16,313 nt of DNA from Sphingomonas sanxanigenens. GTDB lineage: Bacteria > Pseudomonadota > Alphaproteobacteria > Sphingomonadales > Sphingomonadaceae. The notes below the pieces were generated by a model, which saw nothing but the letters and a program-made list of their open reading frames with translations, was not told the origin of the DNA and made no database searches. Shown in pieces: positions 1 to 8,687 of this stretch (position 1 is the stretch's first letter; each line of letters opens with the position of its first letter). Location of the stretch: contig QFNN01000068.1 of NCBI GenBank assembly GCA_003240855.1, positions 1-16,313 of the forward strand. Reading direction: 5' to 3'. A program made the translations under genes and the position numbers.

Positions 1-1032
1 GTCGGGATTGAAATGCAGCTCGGTCACCTTGACGTTGCGCAGGTGGTTTTTCCCGCTCAACTGGGTGTCGGCATAGAAAAGCCAGGTCTTGCCGCCCCAG
101 TCGACGATCGAATGATGCGTCGTCCAGCCCTGCACCGGCAGCAGGAAATGGCCCTTGTAAGTGAAAGGCCCATAGGGATTGTCGCCGACGGCATAGGCGA
201 GGAAATGCGTGTCGCCGGTCGAGTAGGTGAAATAATATTTGCCGGCGCGCTTATACAGCCACGACGCCTCGAAGAAGCGGCGATCATGGTCGCCGCCCAG
301 CAGCGGCTTGCCGGCTTCGTCGAGAATGACGACGTCGCGCGGGGCTTCGGCGAAGCTCTTCATGTCGGGCGAGAGCAAGGCGACCTTGGCGCTGAGCGCG
401 GGCTTGTCGTCCTGCTTCAGATCGCTTTCGCCGATCGACGGATCATATTTGCCCGTCGCCCATTTCTGGAGCTGGCCGCCCCAGATGCCGCCGAAATAGA
501 TATAGCTTTTGCCGTCAGCGTCGGTGAACACGGCAGGGTCGATCGAAAAGCTGCCGGCAATGGGCTTTGGTTCGGCCTTGAACGGCCCCATCGGCGACTT
601 TGAGGTCGCGACGCCGATGTGAAAGACGCCGTCCTTATCCTTGGCCGGGAAATAGAGATAATAGACGCCGTTCTTATAGGCGGCGTCGGGCGCCCACATC
701 TGCTTGTCGGCCCAGGGCACCTGCTTCAGGTCGAGCGCGACGGGGCCGATCTTCACCTTGCCGCCGATCCGGTCCATCTCGAGCACGCGATAATCGCGCA
801 TCGCATATTGGTTGCCGAGGTCGTCGTCGGGAATGCCGGCGTCGATGTCATGACTGGGATAGACGTAGATCCTGCCGCCCCAGACATGCGCCGAGGGATC
901 GGCGGTGAAGATCGACGTGACGAGCGGCTGGGAAAGATAGTGGCGGCTTTCGGGCGCGCCCTGCGCCACGGCGGACGCCGAACCTGCGGCGAGCAAGGCT
1001 CCGCCCGCGACCAACCAAGCATGATGAAACAT
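1..1032 (-). CDS. secreted glycoside hydrolase family 43 (arabinofuranosidase/xylosidase type), 3' end outside window
   Basis: Reading the minus strand from the ATG at 1032 gives 344 residues open to the window edge, so the C-terminus is missing. Residues 1-24 look like a Sec signal peptide (hydrophobic 6-22, cleavage near AVAQ), so the enzyme is periplasmic or exported. The GH43 five-bladed propeller signature is clear: ADPSAHVWGGRIYVYPSHD begins at 44 with D45 as the expected general base, SIDPAVF carries D165 (pKa modulator), and FFEASWLYKR carries E255 (general acid); THHSIVDW (305-312) fits the conserved active-site histidine strand. GH43 enzymes cut alpha-L-arabinofuranosyl or beta-xylosyl links in plant hemicellulose; the exact substrate cannot be read here. 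A strong ribosome site GAGGGGAG sits about 6 nt before the ATG. A LacI-type palindrome in the promoter suggests sugar-controlled expression. The family is confident; the specificity is open. Confidence 0.93.
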   Translation of the reverse strand, partial: MFHHAWLVAGGALLAAGSASAVAQGAPESRHYLSQPLVTSIFTADPSAHVWGGRIYVYPSHDIDAGIPDDDLGNQYAMRDYRVLEMDRIGGKVKIGPVALDLKQVPWADKQMWAPDAAYKNGVYYLYFPAKDKDGVFHIGVATSKSPMGPFKAEPKPIAGSFSIDPAVFTDADGKSYIYFGGIWGGQLQKWATGKYDPSIGESDLKQDDKPALSAKVALLSPDMKSFAEAPRDVVILDEAGKPLLGGDHDRRFFEASWLYKRAGKYYFTYSTGDTHFLAYAVGDNPYGPFTYKGHFLLPVQGWTTHHSIVDWGGKTWLFYADTQLSGKNHLRNVKVTELHFNPD

Positions 1033-1078
1033 GTTCACTCCCCTCCGACTCCGCGCCTGCCGGCGTCTCGACGGCGGA

Positions 1079-1107
1079 AAGTTAGCGCTAACATTGGCTC
1101 GGGACAA
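1079..1107 (-). promoter_or_regulatory. candidate promoter of the GH43 gene
   Basis: On the minus strand TTGTCC (1107-1102, 4/6 to the -35 consensus) is followed after exactly 17 bp by TAACTT (1084-1079, weak -10). The palindrome at 1081-1092 covers the end of the spacer and most of the -10. The match alone is weak; the spacing and the overlapping operator are what support it. Confidence 0.35.
1081..1092. promoter_or_regulatory. perfect palindrome GTTAGCGCTAAC, probable LacI-family operator of the GH43 gene
   Basis: The 12 bp are a perfect inverted repeat centred on a CG step; on the minus strand it reads TGTTAGCGCTAACT. A central CG flanked by symmetrical arms is the classic LacI/GalR operator form, and near-identical sequences serve carbohydrate regulators in Caulobacter and sphingomonads (from memory). 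It lies 49-60 bp before the GH43 start codon and overlaps the candidate promoter, as expected of a repressor site. The regulator gene is not in the window. Confidence 0.75.
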
Positions 1108-1114
1108 GAGGGCG

Positions 1115-1155
1115 GGGGCGTCTCCGGAGGCATGGTGCGCGCCCGGCGACGCCCC
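1115..1155 (-). terminator. hairpin after kdpC, probable end of the kdp operon transcript
   Basis: GGGGCGTC (1115-1122) pairs with GACGCCCC (1148-1155), and after one mismatch CCGG (1124-1127) pairs with CCGG (1143-1146), leaving a 15-nt loop. The stem starts 6 nt beyond the kdpC stop codon. There is no run of T after it on the minus strand, so it is either an imperfect intrinsic terminator or a 3'-end-stabilising structure, with Rho possibly finishing the job. It separates the kdp operon from the GH43 promoter. Confidence 0.5.
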
Positions 1156-1161
1156 GCGCGA

Positions 1162-1749
1162 TCATTCGCGGGCGCCGGCGTTCAGCCTGTCCAGCGCGAG
1201 ATTGAGCGCGAGGACGTTGACATGCGCCTCGCCCAGGAAGGGAAGGGCCGGGCGCTCGACCGCGCGCGCGACAAGCTGGCGGACGACTGCTTCGGGAAGG
1301 CCGCGCGCTTTCGCCACGCGGGCGACCTGATAATCGGCCGCAGACGGGCTGATGTCGGGATCGAGGCCGGAGGCGGAGGCGGTGACGAGATCGACCGGCG
1401 GCGCGCCCGCGCCGGTTGCTTCCAGCTTCGCCACGTCGCCTCTCACGCGATCGGCGAGCGCCTGCGCGGCGGGGCCGAGGTTGGACCCCGACGAGGCCAG
1501 CCCGTCATAGCCCTTGCCGGCGGCCGAGGGACGCGAGGCGAAATAACGGTCGCTCTCAAAGCCCTGCCCGATCAGCGCGGATCCGATGGGCCTGCCGTCG
1601 GCGACGATCAGGCTGCCGTTGGCCTGCCGGGGAAAGAGCCATTGGCCGATCCCGGTCAGCGCGAGCGGATAAGCGATGCCGAGCAGCAGTGAAAAGGCGA
1701 TGGTCAGCACGATCGCCGGGCGAAATGCGGTCAATATATCCCTGGTCAT
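1162..1749 (-). CDS. kdpC: KdpC, potassium-transporting ATPase C subunit
   Basis: 195 residues, close to the roughly 190 usual for KdpC. One N-terminal membrane helix (about 11-31, ending YPLALTGIGQ) is followed by a periplasmic domain with the family blocks GSALIGQGF (56-64), RPSA (73-76), SGSNLGP (87-93), PPVDLVTASASGLDPDIS (117-134) and VNVLALNLALD (177-187). KdpC is part of the KdpFABC complex in the inner membrane and raises the apparent affinity and stability of the pump. The ATG at 1749 is preceded by GAGGAG about 7 nt away, which overlaps the kdpB stop codon region; the gap to kdpB is only 11 bp, so the two are translated from one message. Confidence 0.97.
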   Translation of the reverse strand: MTRDILTAFRPAIVLTIAFSLLLGIAYPLALTGIGQWLFPRQANGSLIVADGRPIGSALIGQGFESDRYFASRPSAAGKGYDGLASSGSNLGPAAQALADRVRGDVAKLEATGAGAPPVDLVTASASGLDPDISPSAADYQVARVAKARGLPEAVVRQLVARAVERPALPFLGEAHVNVLALNLALDRLNAGARE

Positions 1750-1760
1750 CTTCAGTCTCC

Positions 1761-3797
<2,037 letters not shown>

Positions 3798-3814
3798 CGG
3801 ACTGGTTCCCTCGA

Positions 3815-5518
3815 TCAGAAGAGTTGGCCGCGGATCATCGCGAGATGATCGGCGATCGGGCCGAGCGCGAGGCTGGGCAGGAAGGTGAGGCCGCCGACGA
3901 TCAGCACGATGCCGATCAGCAGGCCGGTCCACAGCGGGCCGGTCGTCGGGAAGGAGCCGGCGGTCTCGGGCGTATGTTTCTTCGCAGCGAGGCTGCCCGC
4001 GATCGCCAGCATCGGCACGATCACGAAGAAGCGGCCGATCCACATCGCGACGCCCAGCATGCCGTTGTAGAAAGGCGTGTTGGCGCTGATCCCGGCGAAA
4101 GCGGACCCGTTATTTCCAACGGCGGAGGTGAAGGCATAGAGAATCTCGCTGAAGCCGTGCGGCCCCTTGTTGAGCGGGCCGGCCAGACCGGCTGGCAGCA
4201 CCGATGCGATCGCGGTGAAGCCGAGGATGACGAGCGGCAGAACCGCGATGGCGAGCACCGCCAGCTTCACCTCCCTGCCTTCGATCTTCTTGCCGACATA
4301 TTCGGGCGTGCGGCCGACCATCAGCCCGGCGACGAACACCGCGAGGATGGCGAAGAGCAAGAAGCCGTATATGCCTGCGCCGACGCCGCCGATCACGACT
4401 TCGCCGAGCTGGATGTTGAACAGCGGGATCATGCCGCCGAGCGCGGTGAAGCTGTCGTGCATCGCGTTGACCGCGCCGCATGAAGCGGCGGTAGTGACGA
4501 CGGCGAAAAGCGCGCTGGCGGCGGGGCCGAAGCGGACTTCCTTGCCTTCCATATTCGCGCCCGCGACGCCGAGATTGTGGAGGACGGGATTGCCGGCCGC
4601 TTCCTGCCAGTAAGCGATGCCGACGCCGACGAGGAAAATCGCGACCATCGCGGCGAGGATCGCCCAACCCTGGCGGGTGTCGCCCACCGCCTTGCCGAAG
4701 GTCCAGGTCAGCGCGAAGCCGATCGCGAAGATCGACAGCATCTGGGCGAAATTGGTCAGCGCCGTCGGATTCTCGAAGGGATGGGCGCTGTTGGCGTTGA
4801 AGAAGCCGCCGCCATTGGTGCCGAGCATCTTGATCGCTTCCTGCGACGCGACGGGGCCGAGCGCGAGCGTCTGCTTCACGCCTTCGAGCGTGGTGACGTC
4901 GACCGAGCCGGCCAGCGTCTGCGGCACGCCGCTGGCGATCAGGAACAGCGCATAGACGACGCAGATCGGCAGCAGCAGGTAGAGGGTGACGCGCGTGGCG
5001 TCGGCCCAGAAATTGCCGATCGTCGCAGCGCTGCGCCGCGCGAAGCCCCGGAAGAAGGCGAAGGCGAGCGCAATGCCTGTCGCCGCCGACATGAAATTAT
5101 GGATCGACAGGCCGAGCATCTGGCTGAGGTTCGACATGGTCGATTCACCCGAATAGCTTTGCCAGTTGGTGTTGGTGGTGAAGCTGACCGCCGTGTTGAA
5201 GGCGAGATCCGGCGAAAGCCCGGCATAACCGAGCGGATTGAGCGGCAACACGCCCTGCAGCCGCAGGATCGCATAGGTGAACGCCAGCAACGCCGCGTTG
5301 AAGATCAGCATGTGGACGGCGTAGCGCCGCCAGCTTTGTTCGGCCGCAGGATCAATGCCCGCAATCCGGTAGAAACCGCGCTCGACCGGGCCGAGCACGG
5401 CATGGAGCGGTGTGCGCCGTCCTTCGTAAAGCGCGTGGAGCCAGAGGCCGAGCGGCCTGGTGATCGCCAGCAGAACGCCGACGAAGGCGAGGATGAGGAG
5501 CCACCCCTGTATGGTCAT
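3815..5518 (-). CDS. kdpA: KdpA, potassium-binding channel-like subunit
   Basis: 567 residues (E. coli 557), about ten membrane helices. KdpA selects and carries K+; it descends from the superfamily of K+ transporters with four pseudo-repeats. The four filter segments are all present: TTNTNWQSYSGE (114-125), MLGTNGGGFFNANSAHPFEN (231-250), AASCGAVNAMHDSFTALGG (344-362) and FTSAVGNNGSAFAG (463-476). The filter glycines and the asparagine-rich contexts are intact, so the subunit looks functional. AGGGA precedes the ATG at 5518 by about 9 nt. The gap to kdpF is 13 bp and to kdpB 17 bp, consistent with a single operon. Confidence 0.98.
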   Translation of the reverse strand: MTIQGWLLILAFVGVLLAITRPLGLWLHALYEGRRTPLHAVLGPVERGFYRIAGIDPAAEQSWRRYAVHMLIFNAALLAFTYAILRLQGVLPLNPLGYAGLSPDLAFNTAVSFTTNTNWQSYSGESTMSNLSQMLGLSIHNFMSAATGIALAFAFFRGFARRSAATIGNFWADATRVTLYLLLPICVVYALFLIASGVPQTLAGSVDVTTLEGVKQTLALGPVASQEAIKMLGTNGGGFFNANSAHPFENPTALTNFAQMLSIFAIGFALTWTFGKAVGDTRQGWAILAAMVAIFLVGVGIAYWQEAAGNPVLHNLGVAGANMEGKEVRFGPAASALFAVVTTAASCGAVNAMHDSFTALGGMIPLFNIQLGEVVIGGVGAGIYGFLLFAILAVFVAGLMVGRTPEYVGKKIEGREVKLAVLAIAVLPLVILGFTAIASVLPAGLAGPLNKGPHGFSEILYAFTSAVGNNGSAFAGISANTPFYNGMLGVAMWIGRFFVIVPMLAIAGSLAAKKHTPETAGSFPTTGPLWTGLLIGIVLIVGGLTFLPSLALGPIADHLAMIRGQLF

Positions 5519-5531
5519 GGCGCTGTCCCTG

Positions 5532-5621
5532 TCAGAAGCGTTCGGGCCGCACGAGGGCGGCGACGAGATAGGCGAGAAGGCCGGCGGCGGTGACCGCGGC
5601 GAGCCAGAGTTCGATCGTCAT
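5532..5621 (-). CDS. kdpF: KdpF, small membrane subunit of the potassium pump
   Basis: 29 residues, MTIELWLAAVTAAGLLAYLV at the start and ALVRPERF at the end: one membrane helix with the KdpF pattern LLxYLVxALxxPExF, and exactly the length of E. coli KdpF. The position directly before kdpA (13 bp) confirms it. KdpF is a lipid-like peptide that stabilises the KdpABC complex and is often missed by gene finders because of its size. The ribosome site is weak (no clear purine run before ATG 5621), so translation may be coupled to the small peptide gene ending at 5635, 13 bp upstream. Confidence 0.93.
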   Translation of the reverse strand: MTIELWLAAVTAAGLLAYLVAALVRPERF

Positions 5622-5634
5622 GGCGCCGATACCG

Positions 5635-5718
5635 TCAGGCGTTGTCGCACAGCCGGGCATAGGCGAGCGTCGCCGCCGCCAGCCCGAAGGCGAGGAGGAC
5701 CCAGAGAAAATCCTGCAT
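5635..5718 (-). CDS. 27-residue membrane peptide at the head of the kdp operon
   Basis: The sequence runs MQDFLWVLLAFGLAAATLAY then ARLCDNA: a single hydrophobic helix (about 3-20) and a short C-terminal tail AYARLCDNA with a cysteine. The ATG at 5718 has GGGAG about 9 nt upstream. It is the first gene of the kdp transcript, 13 bp before kdpF. From memory, small peptides with a similar tail (Y-x-R-x-C-[DE]) sit before kdpF/kdpA in many bacteria, usually annotated as hypothetical or not at all; I cannot check that here. It may be a further small subunit, or a leader peptide for kdpF translation. The frame is open further upstream to 5856, but the extra residues are Arg/Pro-rich and not convincing. 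Confidence 0.72.
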   Translation of the reverse strand: MQDFLWVLLAFGLAAATLAYARLCDNA

Positions 5719-5828
5719 GTTTGCGCACTCCCGCATGGCGTCGGCCGCGGGATGTGCGGCGCGATTCGTCTGCGGTGGCGCAATTAGGCCCTGTGGCCGT
5801 TTGAATGCGACGGCGCGGGGGCGTCTCC

Positions 5829-5847
5829 CGCATATGAATCGCATATG
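5829..5847. promoter_or_regulatory. 11-bp-phased direct repeat CGCATATG in front of the kdp operon, possible response-regulator site
   Basis: CGCATATG occurs at 5829-5836 and again at 5840-5847, so the units are 11 bp apart (one helical turn); on the minus strand CATATGCG-ATT-CATATGCG. OmpR/PhoB-type regulators, including KdpE, typically bind tandem repeats at that spacing. The site is about 110-130 bp upstream of the first operon ATG (5718). The sequence does not resemble the T-rich E. coli KdpE site, so the identity of the binder is a guess. Confidence 0.4.
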
Positions 5848-5859
5848 TCCGGGCATTGG

Positions 5860-5897
5860 GCCGGGGCAGGTCGGCTTATGCGCGATCCTGCCCCGGC
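5860..5897. terminator. 11-bp perfect stem-loop between the TBDR gene and the kdp operon
   Basis: GCCGGGGCAGG (5860-5870) is the exact reverse complement of CCTGCCCCGGC (5887-5897), with a 16-nt loop. Neither side is followed by a T run, so it is not a textbook terminator; it may stop or pause read-through from the TBDR gene towards kdp, or be a repeat element. It lies upstream of the phased direct repeat, so it is probably outside the kdp leader. Confidence 0.45.
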
Positions 5898-5925
5898 GAC
5901 CCGCGACCCGGCGGGCTGTTCGTGT

Positions 5926-5944
5926 GGTTCAGCGCGGCTGAACC
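5926..5944. terminator. 7-bp stem-loop just after the interrupted TBDR gene
   Basis: GGTTCAG (5926-5932) pairs exactly with CTGAACC (5938-5944) over a 5-nt loop CGCGG. It begins 25 nt beyond the stop codon at 5970 on the minus strand, the usual place for a terminator, but no T tract follows. Confidence 0.45.
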
Positions 5945-5969
5945 GGGAGAGGGCCGGCGCCGCTCAAAA

Positions 5970-8057
5970 CTAATAACGTGCGCGGACGGCGGCGAAGAGC
6001 GTACGGCCCGGCTCCGGGAAACCGTCGGTCAGCACATAATATTTGTCGAACAGGTTGCGGCCGCCGACGCTGAGCGTGACCTGCGGCAGCACGTCATAAT
6101 CGATGCGGACGGCGGCCGTCGCATAGCCGCCGGTCTTGTAATAGACGGGCGCGAGGCCGTTGGCGCTGGCCGGCGTGACTGTCACGCGTTTCGACGCGAA
6201 ATCGAGGCTGGGGGTGAAGTTAAGCTTCTCGATCGGCTTCCACGACACATAGGCGAAGCCCTTGTGGCCGGGCACGTCGGTCAGCTCGAACGGCCGGATC
6301 AGGCCGCCCGCGGGCGGCGCGCCGACATTGAAGTCGCGGTGGATATAGCCGTAATTGAGTCCGGCCTGCAGCGTGCTGGAAATGCTCGCGTCGAGCGAGA
6401 GTTCAGCTCCATAATAGTTGGCCGAACCCAGATTTTCCCGCTTGTTGAGGTTCGCCGCAGTGCGGACCGAGACGAGCGCGTCGGTCAGGCGGCTGTAGAA
6501 GGCCGCCGCCGTGACATGCAGCGGGCCGAAGCTGCGGCTGCCGCCGATCTCGACATTGGTCGCGCGCTCCGCCTTCAGGTCGGGGTTCGGCTCGGCGGTG
6601 CCGAACTGGCTGCTGAACCGTTCGAACAGAGTCGGGAAACGCGCGCGCGACGAGACGCTGACATGCAGGCTGGTGGCATCGTCGGGCGTCCATTGCAGGC
6701 GGCCCTGCGCATTCCAGGCCGACGCATTGCTGAGCGGATAGCTGAACAGGCGGTTCGCGCCGCCGCCAGGAGGCACGCCATATTCCTGCGCGGAATCGAG
6801 ATCGCGCCAGTCGAAGCTGCCGCCCACCGTCAGGCTGAGCGCGGGGGTGAAGTTAAAGACATTCTGCGCGGCGATGCTCCAGGTCCGTTCTGCGCTCTTC
6901 TGGACGGGCTCGGCGACGCTGGTCGGCAGATCGGGCCGGCTGGTCTGCGATTCCTTATGCTCGTCACGGCGATAATAGAAAGCGAGGCTGAACATGTCGG
7001 CCGGCGCCAGCGCGACATCAAGCTACGCCGATCCGCCATAGGCATTGTCGTTATAGGGGCTGTCGAAAGCGCGGGGCAGCGCCTGCGTCGTCTGGCTGCG
7101 GTTGTCGAAGGACTGCAGCAGGTTGTCGAGCTTGTTGTAATAGACGCGGGTCTTGAGCGTCGCATTGTCGCCCAGCGCGGTGGTCGACAGGAAATAGACG
7201 CTCTGGATATTCCAGTAAGGCCATGCCCAGTTGCGCAGCGAGACGTTGCTGGTTTCGGTGATGTGGAGCGGCGCGTTCTTCGCGCCTTCCTGCCGCGTGT
7301 AACTGACCGAATATTCGTCGGTTTCGTTGGGCGTGAAGCCGATCTTGGCGTTGACGCGCCAATCCTCGGTGCGGCTGAAATCGCGCTTGCCGCCATCCTC
7401 GTTCACGGTCGGCGTGAAGCTGCCCGGCAGATCCCAATGATCCTGGAAATTGCGGGCGTAGCTGGCCTGCGCATACCATTTGTCGTGCTTCGTGCCGACA
7501 AGTCCGAACAGCGTATAACCGTTATAGCCGGCATCGCGGCCGAGGTTGAGCTGGCCGCGCACTTCGAGATCGAGATCCCTGGTCGGCTTGCGCGTCACCA
7601 GATTGACCGCGCCGCCCATGCCGCCGGGACCGTCGAGCACCGAGGCATAGCCCTTGGCGACCTGAATCTCGGCAATGTCCGGGGTGAGGAAGCGGCCGTA
7701 GTCGAGCCGGTTGTCGGCGGGCAGATAGACGCGGATGCCGTCGATCGACAGCGGGACCTGAAAGCGGTCGAAGCCGCGGACGAACAGCAGGCGCTCGTTA
7801 CGCGATCCGCCGCTATTGCCTGCCGTGACGCCGGGAATCAGGCTCGCCGCATCGTCGAGCGTATTGCGGTTGAAAGTGAAGATCGCATCCTGGCCAAGCG
7901 TGTCGCTGCCGACCGAAAGCCCCGCGCCGCGCTGCCCGGTGACGACGATTTCGCCAAGGCCGAAGCGCGCGTCGCGCTGCTCCTCGCTCTGCTCGGCGCG
8001 CGCCGGAATCGCGGAAAGCGCCGCCGCACAGACGGTTGCGCAAAGGATAAAACGCAT
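5970..8057 (-). pseudogene. TonB-dependent receptor interrupted by an in-frame amber codon
   Basis: The minus strand encodes a complete TBDR of 695 codons plus stop, apart from TAG at 7025-7023 (codon 345), which splits it into 344 residues (7023-8057) and a remainder in the same frame (LDVALAPAD, then the ATG at 6995). Features: signal peptide 1-21 (ARA|EQ), TonB box EIVVTGQ (36-42), plug to about 158 with LFVRGFDRF, SIDGIRVYLP and YASVLDGPGGMGGAVNLVTR, then a beta-barrel ending AVRARY with the C-terminal aromatic needed for outer-membrane insertion. AAGGAG lies 6 nt before the ATG. Barrel coding quality is equally good on both sides of the TAG, so the lesion is recent, or is a sequence error, or is suppressed. 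The substrate is unknown; linkage to the divergent di-heme unit suggests a metal complex. Without suppression no barrel could form. Confidence 0.85.
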
Positions 8058-8157
8058 CAGAACTCCTTTTTGTCCCGGCGATTGCCGGTGGCCTTTCGGT
8101 CAATATATGGCAGAATATAGATCGTAATATCCAGCGGGATATAATGAGGGAGTTCAC
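8058..8157. promoter_or_regulatory. divergent promoter region between the TBDR and the small exported protein
   Basis: These 100 bp are markedly AT-rich for the window, especially 8099-8147, and must hold both start sites. Good ribosome sites flank it (AAGGAG for the minus gene, GAGGGAG for the plus gene). TATAAT at 8140-8145 is too close to the plus-strand ATG to be its own -10 with a leader. GGTCAATATAT (8098-8108) recurs in front of the third TBDR. I see no convincing Fur box; 8114-8132 fits the E. coli consensus at only 9 of 19 positions. Confidence 0.5.
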
Positions 8158-8682
8158 ATGGCATTTCTGATCCGCGCCGCATTGCTCGCCTTCGTGGCGC
8201 TTCCCGGCGCGGCGGCGATGGCGCAGGAAGCCGAGCCCGTCTGCCCGCGCGACGCTCAGCCGTTGCCTGCGGCGCTTGCCGGATGGCCGCAGCGCACGGC
8301 GCTCGCGGCGGGCGTCAGGGCGAATGATCTGGCGGCCGCGACCCTGACGCCGGGCAAGGGCGTCGATCTGGCGCTGCGCCCGACGCCTGAGGTCAGCTAT
8401 GCGCTGCGCCCCGAGCGGCCGGGCGGATCGGTAAGCCATGGCGGCATGGTCGCCTTTGCGGCGCCCGAAGCGGGGACCTACCGCGTCGCGCTGGGATCGG
8501 CGGCGTGGATCGACGTGGTGCATGACGGGCAGGCGATGACATCGGTCGCGCACGGGCGCGGGCCGGCCTGCTCGGGCGTGCGCAAGATGGTGGATTTCGG
8601 TCTCCAGCCGGGAACCTACATACTCCAGATCGTGGGGAACGGATCGGCCGCATTGCCGGTGATGGTCGCGCGGCTGCCCTGA
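8158..8682 (+). CDS. small exported His/Cys-containing protein of unknown function
   Basis: 174 residues. Residues 1-22 form a signal peptide (AMA|QEAE), so the mature protein is periplasmic or lipid-free exported. The rest is a compact, probably all-beta domain: ALRPERPGGSVSHGGMVAF (82-100), GTYRVALGSAAWIDVVHDG (106-124), SVAHGRGPACSGVRKMVDF (129-147) and PGTYILQIVGNG (151-162). C29 and C138 could form a disulfide; H94, H122 and H132 lie in glycine-rich turns and could bind a metal. Similar proteins are, from memory, labelled homogentisate 1,2-dioxygenase in databases, but at a third of that enzyme's length and with an export signal that label does not fit. GAGGGAG lies 5-6 nt before the ATG. 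It is followed after 5 bp by the di-heme protein gene and is divergent from the TBDR, so a shared task is likely: perhaps binding a metal or being modified by the di-heme enzyme. Confidence 0.85.
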   Translation: MAFLIRAALLAFVALPGAAAMAQEAEPVCPRDAQPLPAALAGWPQRTALAAGVRANDLAAATLTPGKGVDLALRPTPEVSYALRPERPGGSVSHGGMVAFAAPEAGTYRVALGSAAWIDVVHDGQAMTSVAHGRGPACSGVRKMVDFGLQPGTYILQIVGNGSAALPVMVARLP

Positions 8683-8687
8683 TCGCC

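Noticed and set aside
13..1692. Plus-strand frames at 13-603 and 619-1692
   Set aside because: They are antisense to GH43 and kdpC, both recognised on the minus strand with intact motifs. GH43 is easily missed because it has no stop codon inside the window.
3798..4043. 82-residue N-terminal extension of KdpB
   Set aside because: Residues are Arg/Asp/Pro-rich, overlap the end of kdpA, and are absent from the KdpB family; the ATG at 3797 has a ribosome site and gives normal length.
5856..8120. 754-codon open frame on the plus strand opposite the interrupted TBDR
   Set aside because: Same kind of antisense shadow. The TBDR signature on the minus strand continues on both sides of the amber codon, so this frame is not the real gene.
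8114..8132. Possible Fur box between TBDR and the small exported protein
   Set aside because: Only 9 of 19 positions fit the E. coli consensus and the arms are poorly symmetrical. AT-rich sequence gives such scores easily.
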